DNA from: Limnohabitans sp. Rim8
GTDB lineage: Bacteria; Pseudomonadota; Gammaproteobacteria; Burkholderiales; Burkholderiaceae_C
DNA length: 64,000 nt
Direction of reading: 5' to 3'
NCBI GenBank assembly: GCA_945897465.1
Contig: CAMDFK010000004.1
Coordinates: forward strand, 1-64,000
How positions within the stretch are numbered: position 1 is the first letter of the stretch; each line of letters starts with the position of its first letter. Positions 20,478 through 30,208 of the stretch are shown in pieces. The notes beneath the pieces were generated by a model. It saw nothing but the letters and a program-made list of their open reading frames with translations, had not been told where the DNA came from and did no database searches. Both the position numbers and the translations under genes were made by a program.

Positions 20478-22040
20478 TCAGCGGCTTGCTTTTTCCAAGT
20501 CGCGCAAGCGAAAGCGCTGGATCTTGCCCGTGGCGGTCTTGGGCAACTCGGCCACAAACTCGATGAAGCGCGGGTACTTGTAAGGGGCCAGGCGCTCCTT
20601 CACGAACGCCTTGACCTCGTCTTGTGTCACGCTTTGGCCTGCTTTGAGCACGATGAAGGCCTTGGTCTTGGTCAGGCCGTCGGTGTCTTCTTTGCCGATC
20701 ACGGCCGCCTCCAAAATGGCGGGGTGTTGCACCAGCGTGGATTCGACCTCAAATGGCGACACGTAAATGCCGCTGACCTTGAGCATGTCGTCGTTGCGGC
20801 CCGAGTAGGTGTAGTAGCCATCGGGGTCGCGGGTGTACTTGTCGCCGCTCTTGGTCCACACGCCTTGGAAAGTGTCGCGTGTTTTTTCACGGTTGTTCCA
20901 GTACATGAGTGCACTGCTGGGGCCCTGGATGTAGAGGTCGCCGATTTCGTTGGGGCCGGTGACCACGCTACCGTCTTCATGGCGCAGTTGCACCTCATAG
21001 CCAGGCACGGCTTTGCCAGTGGTGCCGTAACGAACGTCACCGGGGCGGTTGGACAGGAACACGTGCAGCATTTCTGTAGAGCCGATGCCATCAATGATCT
21101 CGCAACCAAAGTGTGCCGTCCAACGCTCTGCGATGTCGCGGGGCAGCGCTTCACCCGCCGACGAGCACAGGCGCAACGCCAATTGGTTTTTAGCGGGCAA
21201 ATCCGGGCTGGCCAGCATGCCGCTGTAGCCGGTGGGTGCGCCGTAGAACACGGTGGGCTGGTGATCGACCCAGCGTTTGAAGGTGGCTTGTGGGGTGGGG
21301 CGCTCGGCCATCAGCACCACTGTGGCCCCGACACTCAGGGGGAAGGTGAGGGCGTTGCCCAGGCCATAGGCAAAGAACAGCTTGGCGGCCGAGAACACGG
21401 TGTCGCTTTCTTGCAGGTTCAGCACGCCTTTGCCGTACAGCTCGGCCGTCCAGTACAGGTTGCCCTGGCTGTGCACGGTACCTTTGGGTTGACCGGTAGA
21501 GCCCGAGGAATAGAGCCAGAAGGCGGGTTCATCGGCCATGGTTTGAGCAGGCAACACCGGGTTGTTTTGGGCGACCAAGTCGGCCATGTTGAACTGGCCC
21601 TGTGCCAAAGCGCCTGTGGGGCGAGAGACCACGATCTGACGCACCTCGGTTTTGGTCAGGTCCATGGCCGTTTGCAGTGTGGGCAGCAAAGCACCTGACA
21701 CCAGTGCGGCCTGGGCGCGGCTGTTGCGCAGCATGAAGGCATAGTCATCTGCGGTGAGCAGGGTGTTGACCGCCACGGGCACTACGCCCGCGTAGAGTGA
21801 ACCCAAAAAGGCCACCACCCAGTCGCTGCAGTCGTGCATGAGCAAAAGTACGCGTTCTTCGCGTTTGAGGCCCATGGCCTGCAAGCCGCCAGCAAAGCGG
21901 CGAATCTGCTCGGCGAGCGTGCCGTATTGGACTGAGCCTGTGTCGTCAATGAGCGCTGTTTTGTCCGGTCGTCCTGCATTGCTGGCGATCAGGTGCTGGG
22001 CGAAATTGAATTCGCTCGGGGGCGGGGTTGCTGGGCGCAC
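20478..22040 (-). CDS. bclA: Benzoate-CoA ligase
   Basis: Activates benzoate to benzoyl-CoA with ATP, the entry step of the box pathway. The 520-residue product is an AMP-forming acyl-CoA synthetase: the P-loop-like phrase [15 protein letters not shown] is near residue 170, [14 protein letters not shown] near 310, the hinge region [21 protein letters not shown] near 410, and the catalytic Lys in [13 protein letters not shown] near 505. [12 protein letters not shown]-type sequence is characteristic of benzoate ligases. The GTG start has AGGAG upstream. It is divergent from boxR, with BoxR-type TGCA sites between, so benzoyl-CoA-responsive control is expected. Confidence 0.92.
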   Translation of the reverse strand: MRPATPPPSEFNFAQHLIASNAGRPDKTALIDDTGSVQYGTLAEQIRRFAGGLQAMGLKREERVLLLMHDCSDWVVAFLGSLYAGVVPVAVNTLLTADDYAFMLRNSRAQAALVSGALLPTLQTAMDLTKTEVRQIVVSRPTGALAQGQFNMADLVAQNNPVLPAQTMADEPAFWLYSSGSTGQPKGTVHSQGNLYWTAELYGKGVLNLQESDTVFSAAKLFFAYGLGNALTFPLSVGATVVLMAERPTPQATFKRWVDHQPTVFYGAPTGYSGMLASPDLPAKNQLALRLCSSAGEALPRDIAERWTAHFGCEIIDGIGSTEMLHVFLSNRPGDVRYGTTGKAVPGYEVQLRHEDGSVVTGPNEIGDLYIQGPSSALMYWNNREKTRDTFQGVWTKSGDKYTRDPDGYYTYSGRNDDMLKVSGIYVSPFEVESTLVQHPAILEAAVIGKEDTDGLTKTKAFIVLKAGQSVTQDEVKAFVKERLAPYKYPRFIEFVAELPKTATGKIQRFRLRDLEKASR

Positions 22041-22109
22041 GGTGTGTCTCCTGTTTATTTCGGTGGCCTGTGTTCAATTTCGCCAGTTGGCGGTATAACC
22101 ATCATCTCA

Positions 22110-22149
22110 TGCACTATGGTGCCTGTCTTGTAGTATGCAGTAAAGTGCA
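22110..22149. promoter_or_regulatory. Probable BoxR operator between bclA and boxR
   Basis: A perfect TGCA-N6-TGCA occurs at 22136-22149, and a near match TGCA-N6-TGCC starts 26 bases earlier at 22110. TGCA-N6-TGCA is the established operator form of BzdR, the close relative of BoxR. The position between divergent bclA and boxR suits control of both. Confidence 0.65.
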
Positions 22150-22206
22150 TATTTCGGGTTGATATAAATCCTAGGGTTTCCCCTTAACTGAGCCGCTGTG
22201 TTGAAC

Positions 22207-23121
22207 ATGACCTCTGAAGTCAAGCCGTCCACCGAAACCTCCGAGCCCGACACCAAGCGCAGTCCTTTTCTGGAGGCGCTGGGGGAGCGGGTGCGCAACT
22301 TACGCTCTCGAAAAGGCATGACGCGCCGCGCGGTGGCTGTGGCTGCCGACGTGTCCGAACGCCATTTGGCCAATCTTGAATACGGCACGGGCAACGTCTC
22401 TGTGTTGGTGTTGTTGCAGGTGGCCCATGCCTTGCAGTGCTCATTGGCTGAGTTGCTCGGTGATGTGACCACCACTTCGCCCGAGTGGTTGTTGATCAGG
22501 GAGTTGCTCTCTAAGCGCAGTGAGGCGGATCTGCGCCGAGCCCGTGTGCAATTGAGTGACATGTTTGGCGAGGGCGGCAACGCACAGGAACGTCAAAACC
22601 GCATCGCATTGGTCGGCTTGCGTGGCGCGGGAAAAACCGCGTTGGGGCAGCGTTTGGCTGTTGATCTGGGCTTTCCCTTCATCGAACTGAGTCGTCAGAT
22701 TGAGCAGTTTGCGGGCTGCCAGATCAGCGAGATCCACAACCTCTATGGCGCCAATGCCTACCGCCGCTACGAGCGCCGTGCGCTCGAGGAGGCCATTCAG
22801 ATTTACCCCGAAGTGGTGATTGCCACGCCCGGTGGATTGGTCTCGGATTCGGCCAATTTCAATGTGCTGCTTTCGCACTGCACGACTGTGTGGCTGCAGG
22901 CCGACGCCGCCGACCACATGGGCCGTGTGGCCGCGCAGGGCGACATGCGGCCCATGGCCGCCAGCCGTGAGGCGATGGAAGACCTCAAACGCATCCTGGA
23001 AGGACGCTCGGCCTTTTATTCCAAGGCCGACATGGCCATCAACACCAGTGGGCGCACCGAAGACCAGGCGTTCGAGGCCTTGCGGTCTTCGGTTCGCCAA
23101 CATTTGAGCTTGGCGACTTGA
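22207..23121 (+). CDS. boxR: BoxR transcriptional regulator (XRE plus shikimate-kinase-like domain)
   Basis: Regulator of the aerobic benzoyl-CoA genes. An N-terminal helix-turn-helix (about residues 20-85, with ERVRNLRSRKGMTRRAVAVA and ERHLANLEYGTGNVS) is joined by a short linker to a shikimate-kinase-like domain with the P-loop GLRGAGKTALGQ near residue 140. This architecture is the BzdR/BoxR family, in which the kinase-like domain binds benzoyl-CoA and releases the repressor; here that is inferred from family knowledge. The start is ATG at 22207 or GTG at 22198; neither has a clear ribosome site. TGCA repeats flank the gene on both sides. Confidence 0.92.
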   Translation: MTSEVKPSTETSEPDTKRSPFLEALGERVRNLRSRKGMTRRAVAVAADVSERHLANLEYGTGNVSVLVLLQVAHALQCSLAELLGDVTTTSPEWLLIRELLSKRSEADLRRARVQLSDMFGEGGNAQERQNRIALVGLRGAGKTALGQRLAVDLGFPFIELSRQIEQFAGCQISEIHNLYGANAYRRYERRALEEAIQIYPEVVIATPGGLVSDSANFNVLLSHCTTVWLQADAADHMGRVAAQGDMRPMAASREAMEDLKRILEGRSAFYSKADMAINTSGRTEDQAFEALRSSVRQHLSLAT

Positions 23122-23126
23122 GTGGA

Positions 23127-23235
23127 TGCAAAAAACTTCATTTCCTAGGGTAAACACTTATAAATTGAAGTAAAGTGCATATTGCGGTAGTCCTTGACCT
23201 GCATTAAACTTCACCGCAACATGCACTGAAGTGCA
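23127..23235. promoter_or_regulatory. BoxR-type operators and promoter region before boxC
   Basis: This gap holds a perfect TGCA-N6-TGCA at 23222-23235 and three one-mismatch versions: 23127-23140 (TGCA-N6-TTCA), 23166-23179 (TGAA-N6-TGCA) and 23200-23213 (TGCA-N6-TTCA). A TTGACC at 23194-23199 could be a -35 box, overlapped by the sites as expected for a repressor; the -10 is not obvious. The sequence around 23170 repeats GTAAAGTGCATATT from the bclA-boxR gap. Confidence 0.6.
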
Positions 23236-23278
23236 TTTCTCAATAAAACCCAACCAGACATCCTCGACGTAGACCGCC

Positions 23279-24937
23279 ATGAGCCCCCATTTCCAGGTCA
23301 ATTACCAGACCAGCCCAGAAGAATACAAGCACATCCAATTGTCTTTTGAGGGCGAGATTGCCACCTTGTCGATCAACATCAACGAAGACGCGGGTATCCG
23401 CCCTGGTTACAAGCTCAAGCTCAACAGTTACGACCTGGGTGTGGACATCGAATTGCACGACGCGCTGCAGCGCATTCGTTTTGAGCACCCCGAAGTGCGC
23501 ACCGTGGTGGTGACCAGCTTGAAGGACCGCGTGTTCTGCTCCGGCGCCAACATCTTCATGCTGGGGGTGTCGAGCCACGGCTGGAAAGTGAACTTTTGCA
23601 AGTTCACCAACGAAACCCGCAACGGCATCGAGGACTCCAGCAAGCACGACGGCCTGAAGTTTGTGGCTGCTCTGAACGGCGCTTGTGCTGGCGGCGGCTA
23701 CGAGTTGGCTTTGGCTTGTGATGACATCGTCTTGGTGGATGACCGCTCCAGTGCCGTATCGCTGCCCGAAGTGCCCTTGCTGGGTGTGTTGCCAGGCACC
23801 GGCGGCCTGACCCGCGTGACCGACAAGCGCCATGTGCGCCACGACCTGGCCGACATCTTCTGCACCAGCGTGGAAGGCGTGCGTGGCCAAAAAGCCGTGG
23901 ACTGGCGTCTGGTCGATGCCATCGCCAAGCCTGCGGTGTTCAAGGATGTGGTGAAGGCACGCGCCGCCCAACTGGCCGCTGGCAGCATCCGTCCCGCAGG
24001 CGCCAAGGGCGTGACGCTCACGCCCCTGAACCGCACCATCGCGGCAGATGCGCTCACTTACACGAACGTCACTGTGGAGATCGACCGCGCCAAGCGCATC
24101 GCCACTTTCACCGTCAAGGCCCCGGCCACGGCCCAGCCCACCGACATCGCTGGCATCGAAGCCGCAGGCATGAACTGGTGGCCGCTGCAAATGGTGCGCG
24201 AACTGGACGACGCTGTTCTGCACATGCGCACCAACGAACTCGACATCGGCACCTGGGTGCTCAAGACTTCGGGCGACTCGGCAGCCGTGTTGGCGTCCGA
24301 TGCCACGATGCTGGCGAACAAAGACCACTGGTTTGTGCGTGAGACCATCGGCCACCTGCGCCGCACCCTGGCCCGCATGGACGTGACCTCGCGCAGCCTG
24401 TTTGCCTTGGTTGAAGAAGGGACTTGTTTTGTCGGCACACTCGCCGAATTGGTTTTTTGTGCCGACCGCGCCTACATGCTGGCGCTGCCGGACGACGAGG
24501 CGAAAGCCCCCAAGATCCAGCTGAACGAAATGAACTTCGGTTTCTTCCCCATGGTCAACGACCAGACCCGCCTGCAGCGCCGCTTTTACGAAGAAGTGCC
24601 CGCCATGGAAGCCGCACGCGGCGCCATCGGCAAAGCCCTAGACGCTGATGCCGCTTTGGGCCTGGGCTTGGTCACCGCTGCCCCTGACGACATCGACTGG
24701 GCTGACGAGATCCGTCTGGTTTTGGAAGAGCGTTCGTCCATGTCGCCTGACGCGCTGACCGGTTTGGAAGCCAACCTGCGTTTCGCTCAACAAGAGAACA
24801 TGCTGACCCGCATTTTTGGCCGCCTGACCGCTTGGCAAAACTGGATCTTCCAGCGCCCCAATGCTGTGGGCGAAAAAGGTGCCCTGAAGGTGTACGGCAA
24901 GGGCGAAAAAGTTCAGTTCGACATGAACCGCGTTTGA
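23279..24937 (+). CDS. boxC: 2,3-epoxybenzoyl-CoA dihydrolase
   Basis: Opens the ring of 2,3-epoxybenzoyl-CoA hydrolytically, giving 3,4-dehydroadipyl-CoA semialdehyde and formate. The 552-residue length matches characterised BoxC proteins. It is a crotonase-fold enzyme with two related halves: the first has SGANIFMLG near residue 85 and ACAGGGYELALACDDI (oxyanion and acidic residue) near 138, the second has LVEEGTCFVGTLAELVFCADRAYML near 380. It is the first gene of the boxC-boxB-boxA-formate dehydrogenase run, with BoxR-type sites upstream. The formate it releases explains the dehydrogenase genes downstream. Confidence 0.94.
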   Translation: MSPHFQVNYQTSPEEYKHIQLSFEGEIATLSININEDAGIRPGYKLKLNSYDLGVDIELHDALQRIRFEHPEVRTVVVTSLKDRVFCSGANIFMLGVSSHGWKVNFCKFTNETRNGIEDSSKHDGLKFVAALNGACAGGGYELALACDDIVLVDDRSSAVSLPEVPLLGVLPGTGGLTRVTDKRHVRHDLADIFCTSVEGVRGQKAVDWRLVDAIAKPAVFKDVVKARAAQLAAGSIRPAGAKGVTLTPLNRTIAADALTYTNVTVEIDRAKRIATFTVKAPATAQPTDIAGIEAAGMNWWPLQMVRELDDAVLHMRTNELDIGTWVLKTSGDSAAVLASDATMLANKDHWFVRETIGHLRRTLARMDVTSRSLFALVEEGTCFVGTLAELVFCADRAYMLALPDDEAKAPKIQLNEMNFGFFPMVNDQTRLQRRFYEEVPAMEAARGAIGKALDADAALGLGLVTAAPDDIDWADEIRLVLEERSSMSPDALTGLEANLRFAQQENMLTRIFGRLTAWQNWIFQRPNAVGEKGALKVYGKGEKVQFDMNRV

Positions 24938-24967
24938 TGTATCAAAAGCTTCATGCACATGAATAGG

Positions 24968-25036
24968 TCATTGCGAGGAGCGAAGCGACGTGGCAATCCA
25001 TGCAGACTTGATCGCCACGCTTCGCTCGCGATGACG
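24968..25036. repeat. REP-like palindrome between boxC and boxB
   Basis: The left arm (24968-25000) carries ATTGCGAG, GAGCGAAGCG and GGCAATCC; the right arm (25010-25036) is its inverted counterpart GATCGCCACGCTTCGCTCGCGATGACG-like, with a small insertion in the left arm. The same family recurs at 30029-30145. This type of dispersed palindrome is common between genes in Burkholderiales. Confidence 0.8.
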
Positions 25037-25119
25037 CAAGGGCTGGTGCTTCAGGCGCTCCTTGACATTTCCCATTGAACAACCAAGTTATTTTTCACTT
25101 ACCCCTCCTGGAGACTCTC

Positions 25120-26547
<1,428 letters not shown>

Positions 26548-26592
26548 TTGAGTTTTTGATTGGACTGCTGCCTCTGCTTCGTTGTGGGGGCA

Positions 26593-26670
26593 GCAGTTGA
26601 CAGAGGAAGGGGCGGGTTCCTCATACTGGGTTACCAGAAATCGTCACCCGCCCCTTCCCCTGTCAACTGC
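26593..26670. repeat. Box hairpin element, copy 1
   Basis: Bases 26593-26617 pair with 26646-26670: 25 positions, one mismatch. The 28-nt loop holds CCTCATA, then a small hairpin CTGG-GTTA-CCAG, then AAATCG. Both orientation and geometry match copy 2. It begins 46 bases after the boxB stop. No T run follows, so it is not a standard terminator. Confidence 0.85.
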
Positions 26671-26741
26671 ATGGGGTTTGTTGAGCGTCTGTTGGTGGCT
26701 GTGTGGCTGGTCGTTTCTATGTTCTGCCTTGAGTGGAGGCG

Positions 26742-26819
26742 GTCATTGAAATGGCAAGGGGCGGGTTCCTCATAACGGGGTACCGAAAATCGTCACCCGC
26801 CCCTTGCCCTTTGAATGAC
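26742..26819. repeat. Box hairpin element, copy 2
   Basis: Bases 26742-26766 pair with 26795-26819: 25 positions, two mismatches, with the same 28-nt loop length as copy 1. The loop again reads CCTCATA, a small hairpin (CGG-GGTA-CCG), then AAATCG. The lower stem sequence is unrelated to that of copy 1 but still pairs, so pairing rather than sequence is conserved. Confidence 0.85.
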
Positions 26820-26878
26820 ATGGGTGAGCTGAGCGATCAGGGTCCCAGTAGACTCTGAGCGTTGAATCAGGCACAGAG

Positions 26879-26954
26879 CGACGGAAAGGCTTGGGGCCGG
26901 GCACCGATTTTCCGGTACTCCGTATGAGGTGCCCGGCCCCAAGCCATTCCGTTG
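26879..26954. repeat. Box hairpin element, copy 3 (inverted)
   Basis: Bases 26879-26903 pair with 26930-26954: 25 positions, one mismatch and one G-T pair, around a 26-nt loop. Read on the minus strand, the loop shows CCTCATA, a small hairpin (CGG-AGTA-CCG) and AAATCG, so this copy is inverted relative to copies 1 and 2. The inner stem is GGGGCCGGGC type instead of GGGGCGGG. It ends 51 bases before boxA. Confidence 0.83.
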
Positions 26955-27005
26955 CGGTCCTCGCAGACCAGAGACACATAACGCCAAATACAAGAGAGTC
27001 AAGAC

Positions 27006-28319
27006 ATGAGTACCGAAGCGACGCTGATCAAACAACACTTGATCGACCCGGAAATCTGCATCCGCTGCAACACCTGCGAAGCGATCTGTCCGGTGGGTGC
27101 GATCACCCATGACTCGCTCAACTACGTGGTCAAAGCCGACGTCTGCAACGGTTGCATGGACTGCATCTCGCCATGCCCGACAGGCTCGATTGACAACTGG
27201 CGCATGGTGCCCAAGGCCAAGGCCTACAGCATCGAAGAACAACTCAAGTGGTACGACCTGCCCGCTGAACTGAGCGCCGAAGAGTTGGCTGCAGCGGGTG
27301 GCGTGGCTGATACCGCACAAGAAGAAGCACAAACGGCTGTGCAAGCGGCGGCAGCGTCCTCGGCTTCAGCCGTCAGCTCCGCCACCGCCTCGGGCTTCAA
27401 CTCAGCGCAATTCGGCGCCACCATCCCCCCTTGGTCTGCCGCCCACGCCTACACCAACTTGTATGGACCTAAGGCGCAAGACAAAACCATCACCGCCACG
27501 GTCACCGGCAACTTGCGCGTGACCGAAGTGGGCCAACAAGCAGGCCAGCAAGACTACGACACCCACCACATCGTGCTCGACTTTGGCAGCATGCCTTTCC
27601 CGGTGCTCGAAGGCCAGTCGATCGGCATCATCCCGCCGGGTGTGGACGCCAACGGCAAGCCGCACCATGCACGTCAGTATTCGATTGCCAGCCCCCGCAA
27701 CGGCGAGCGTCCCGGCCACAACAACCTGTCGCTGACCATCAAGCGCGTGCTCGAAGACCACGACGGCAAACCTGTGCGCGGCGTGGCTTCTAACTTCATG
27801 TGCGACCTGAATGTGGGTGAAAAAGTGCAGGTGATCGGGCCGTTTGGCGCGAGCTTCTTGATGCCCAACCACCCCAAGAGCAACATCGTCATGATCTGCA
27901 CCGGCACCGGTTCTGCACCCATGCGGGCCATGACCGAATGGCGCCGCCGCCTGCGGGCCAGCGGCAAGTTTGAAGGTGGCAAACTGATGCTGTTCTTTGG
28001 GGCCCGCACGCCCGCTGAGCTGCCTTACTTCGGGCCACTCAACAACCTGCCCAAAGACTTCATCGACACAGAGTTCGCGTTCTCACGCGAAGTGGGTAAA
28101 CCCAAGCGTTATGTGCAAGACGCCATGCGTGATCGTGCGGCCGACATTGCACTGCAACTCAAAGACCCCAACACCTGTTTTTATGTGTGTGGCTTGAAAA
28201 GCATGGAAGAGGGTGTGGTCATGGCCTTGCGAGACATCGCGCAAAACGCCGGGCTCGACTGGGACAGCGTGGGCGCTGCACTCAAAAAAGAAGGCCGTCT
28301 GCACCTCGAAACCTATTGA
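27006..28319 (+). CDS. boxA: Benzoyl-CoA 2,3-epoxidase, reductase subunit
   Basis: Passes electrons from NADPH through FAD and iron-sulfur clusters to BoxB. The N-terminus carries two 4Fe-4S ferredoxin motifs, with cysteines at 18, 21, 24, 28 and at 47, 50, 53, 57. An Ala-rich linker (about 85-140) leads to a ferredoxin-NADP reductase-like domain with [13 protein letters not shown] (FAD), [13 protein letters not shown] (nucleotide) and a C-terminal aromatic (TY). The 437-residue length is slightly more than characterised BoxA, mostly in the linker. It is separated from boxB by a 458-base gap with three hairpins. Confidence 0.94.
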   Translation: MSTEATLIKQHLIDPEICIRCNTCEAICPVGAITHDSLNYVVKADVCNGCMDCISPCPTGSIDNWRMVPKAKAYSIEEQLKWYDLPAELSAEELAAAGGVADTAQEEAQTAVQAAAASSASAVSSATASGFNSAQFGATIPPWSAAHAYTNLYGPKAQDKTITATVTGNLRVTEVGQQAGQQDYDTHHIVLDFGSMPFPVLEGQSIGIIPPGVDANGKPHHARQYSIASPRNGERPGHNNLSLTIKRVLEDHDGKPVRGVASNFMCDLNVGEKVQVIGPFGASFLMPNHPKSNIVMICTGTGSAPMRAMTEWRRRLRASGKFEGGKLMLFFGARTPAELPYFGPLNNLPKDFIDTEFAFSREVGKPKRYVQDAMRDRAADIALQLKDPNTCFYVCGLKSMEEGVVMALRDIAQNAGLDWDSVGAALKKEGRLHLETY

Positions 28320-28324
28320 ACAAC

Positions 28325-30208
28325 ATGGCGAACGCTACCCACATTGGCCTGGAACAGGTTCGCCAGCAACTGCGACAGCCCCGCTCCCAATTGAAAGGCC
28401 GCCAGGTCTCCGACGAGGCCCGTGCCGAGGTGCGCACCCTCATCGGCCTACCGCTTAAAGATGGCCACCGCCGTGATTTGCTGATCGAGCACCTGCATGT
28501 GCTGAACGACCATTTTCATGGCCTGTTCGAGCGCCACATCGTGGCACTGGCCGCCGAGATGCGTCTGCCCGTGGTCGAGGTGTTCGAGGTCGCTTCGTTC
28601 TACCACCATTTCGAGATTTTGAAAGACTCTGAAGCTGCGCCGCGAATCACTGCGCGGGTTTGTGACAGTTTGAGTTGCAGCCTGGCTGGCAGCGACAGCT
28701 TGCTGCGCCAGTTGCAAAACGATTTGCTGGATGTGAAGGTCGTGCCCGTGCCCTGTCTGGGCCGCTGCGAGCAGTCCCCGGCCGCGCAGGTTGGTCAGCA
28801 GGCCGTGGCGCATGCGACGGTTGAAAGGGTGGCGCAGCGTGTGGCCCAAGACCAGACAACGCCCAATGACTTGCCCGACGCGATCCGGCTCGATGCTTAC
28901 CTGCAAACCGGTGGTTACCAGCTGGCACAACAAGTGGCCACGGGCCAACGCGATGTCGAATCGGTGATCCAGGTCTTGGAGTCCTCGGGCTTGCGGGGTT
29001 TGGGTGGTGCCGGTTTTCCGGCCGGGCGCAAATGGCGCATCGTGCGCAGCCAACCCGGGCCGCGCCTGATGGCGGTGAACATCGACGAGGGCGAGCCCGG
29101 CACCTTCAAGGACCGCACCTGTTTGGAGGCCGACCCGCACCGCTTTTTGGAAGGCGTGCTGATCGCGGCCAGCGTGGTGGGCTGCGAGGCGGTCTACATC
29201 TACCTGCGTGACGAGTACCACGAGGCCCGCGTGTTGTTGACCCAAGAGTTGACCGCTTTGCAAGCCAACCCGCCTTGCGCCTTGCCGCGCATCGAACTGC
29301 GCCGGGGCGCTGGGGCCTACATCTGCGGCGAAGAGTCCGCCATGATCGAAAGCATCGAGGGCAAACGCGGTGAGCCGCGCATGCGCCCGCCCTACATCGC
29401 CGAAGTCGGCTTGTTCGGCAGGCCGACCTTGGCGCACAACTTTGAAACCCTGTTTTGGGTGCGCGAACTGATCGAGCAGGGTGGAGACAGTTTTGCTGCG
29501 CACGGGCGTCATGACCGCAAGGGCCTGCGCCGTTTCAGCGTCAGCGGGCGCGTTCGGCAGCCCGGCGTCAAACTCGCGCCCGCAGGCGTCACGCTGCGTG
29601 AACTGGTGGACGAATACTGCGGCGGCATGGCCGAAGGCCACACCCTCTACGCCTATTTGCCCGGCGGTGCCAGTGGTGGCATCTTGCCCGAGCGCCTGGC
29701 CGATCTACCGCTCGATTTTGACACGCTGCAGCCGCACGGCTGCTTCATCGGCTCGGCGGCTGTGATGGTGCTCAGTCAACACGACAGTGCCCGCGAAGCT
29801 GCGCTGAACGTGATGCGTTTTTTTGCGCACGAGAGCTGCGGCCAATGCACACCCTGCCGTGTGGGCACCGACAAAGCCGCGCAGCTCATGACCGCCAAGG
29901 TTTGGGATGCCGACACCTTGTTAGACCTGGCGCAGGTCATGGCTGACGCGTCCATCTGCGGTCTGGGCCAGGCCGCGCCCAACCCCATTCGGTGTGTGCT
30001 CGATTACTTCCCGGACGAGATAAACACTGGATCGCCACGCTCCGCTCGCGATGACGGGGAAGGTGGTGATGGCGGCAAGGCTCGTGAAGAAGCTGTTGGC
30101 GGCGCTCACAAACAACCCGTCATTGCGAGCGAAGCGCGGCAATCCATACCAGCTTCACCTCAGGCCTCGAACACGGGCAGCGACGTGGGTGGGAGTGCCC
30201 AGCCATGA
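28325..30208 (+). CDS. Formate dehydrogenase diaphorase, fused FdsG-FdsB
   Basis: NAD-reducing half of a soluble formate dehydrogenase. The first 170 residues or so are NuoE/FdsG-like, with 2Fe-2S ligands in CDSLSC and CLGRC. The rest is NuoF/FdsB-like: RGLGGAGFPAGRKW (FMN/NAD), NIDEGEPGTFKDR, and 4Fe-4S ligands in SCGQCTPCRVG. These are separate genes in Cupriavidus and Rhodobacter, whereas the Methylobacterium FDH1 beta subunit is a fusion like this one. After the usual end near LDYFPDE the frame runs on about 50 residues through a palindromic repeat, giving a Gly/Ala/Ser-rich tail. It starts five bases after boxA and overlaps fdsA in ATGA. Translation beyond the boxA stop in this frame is certain; function is from family knowledge. 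Confidence 0.88.
   Translation: MANATHIGLEQVRQQLRQPRSQLKGRQVSDEARAEVRTLIGLPLKDGHRRDLLIEHLHVLNDHFHGLFERHIVALAAEMRLPVVEVFEVASFYHHFEILKDSEAAPRITARVCDSLSCSLAGSDSLLRQLQNDLLDVKVVPVPCLGRCEQSPAAQVGQQAVAHATVERVAQRVAQDQTTPNDLPDAIRLDAYLQTGGYQLAQQVATGQRDVESVIQVLESSGLRGLGGAGFPAGRKWRIVRSQPGPRLMAVNIDEGEPGTFKDRTCLEADPHRFLEGVLIAASVVGCEAVYIYLRDEYHEARVLLTQELTALQANPPCALPRIELRRGAGAYICGEESAMIESIEGKRGEPRMRPPYIAEVGLFGRPTLAHNFETLFWVRELIEQGGDSFAAHGRHDRKGLRRFSVSGRVRQPGVKLAPAGVTLRELVDEYCGGMAEGHTLYAYLPGGASGGILPERLADLPLDFDTLQPHGCFIGSAAVMVLSQHDSAREAALNVMRFFAHESCGQCTPCRVGTDKAAQLMTAKVWDADTLLDLAQVMADASICGLGQAAPNPIRCVLDYFPDEINTGSPRSARDDGEGGDGGKAREEAVGGAHKQPVIASEARQSIPASPQASNTGSDVGGSAQP
30029..30145. repeat. REP-like palindrome inside the 3' end of fdsGB
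   Basis: Arms 30029-30058 and 30116-30145 match as an inverted repeat at 26 of 30 positions. They carry the same CGCTCGC and TTGCGAGCGAAGC motifs as the element at 24968-25036. Unlike that copy, this one lies in coding sequence and encodes most of the extra C-terminal tail of the fused diaphorase subunit. Confidence 0.85.

Noticed and set aside
26593-26819. The boxB-boxA hairpins as ordinary Rho-independent terminators
   Set aside because: Stems are very long, loops are 26-28 nt, and no T run follows any copy.
26593-26954. The boxB-boxA hairpins as a CRISPR array or tRNA cluster
   Set aside because: Units are palindromes with differing stems, one is inverted, spacing is irregular, and no cloverleaf or cas gene is present.
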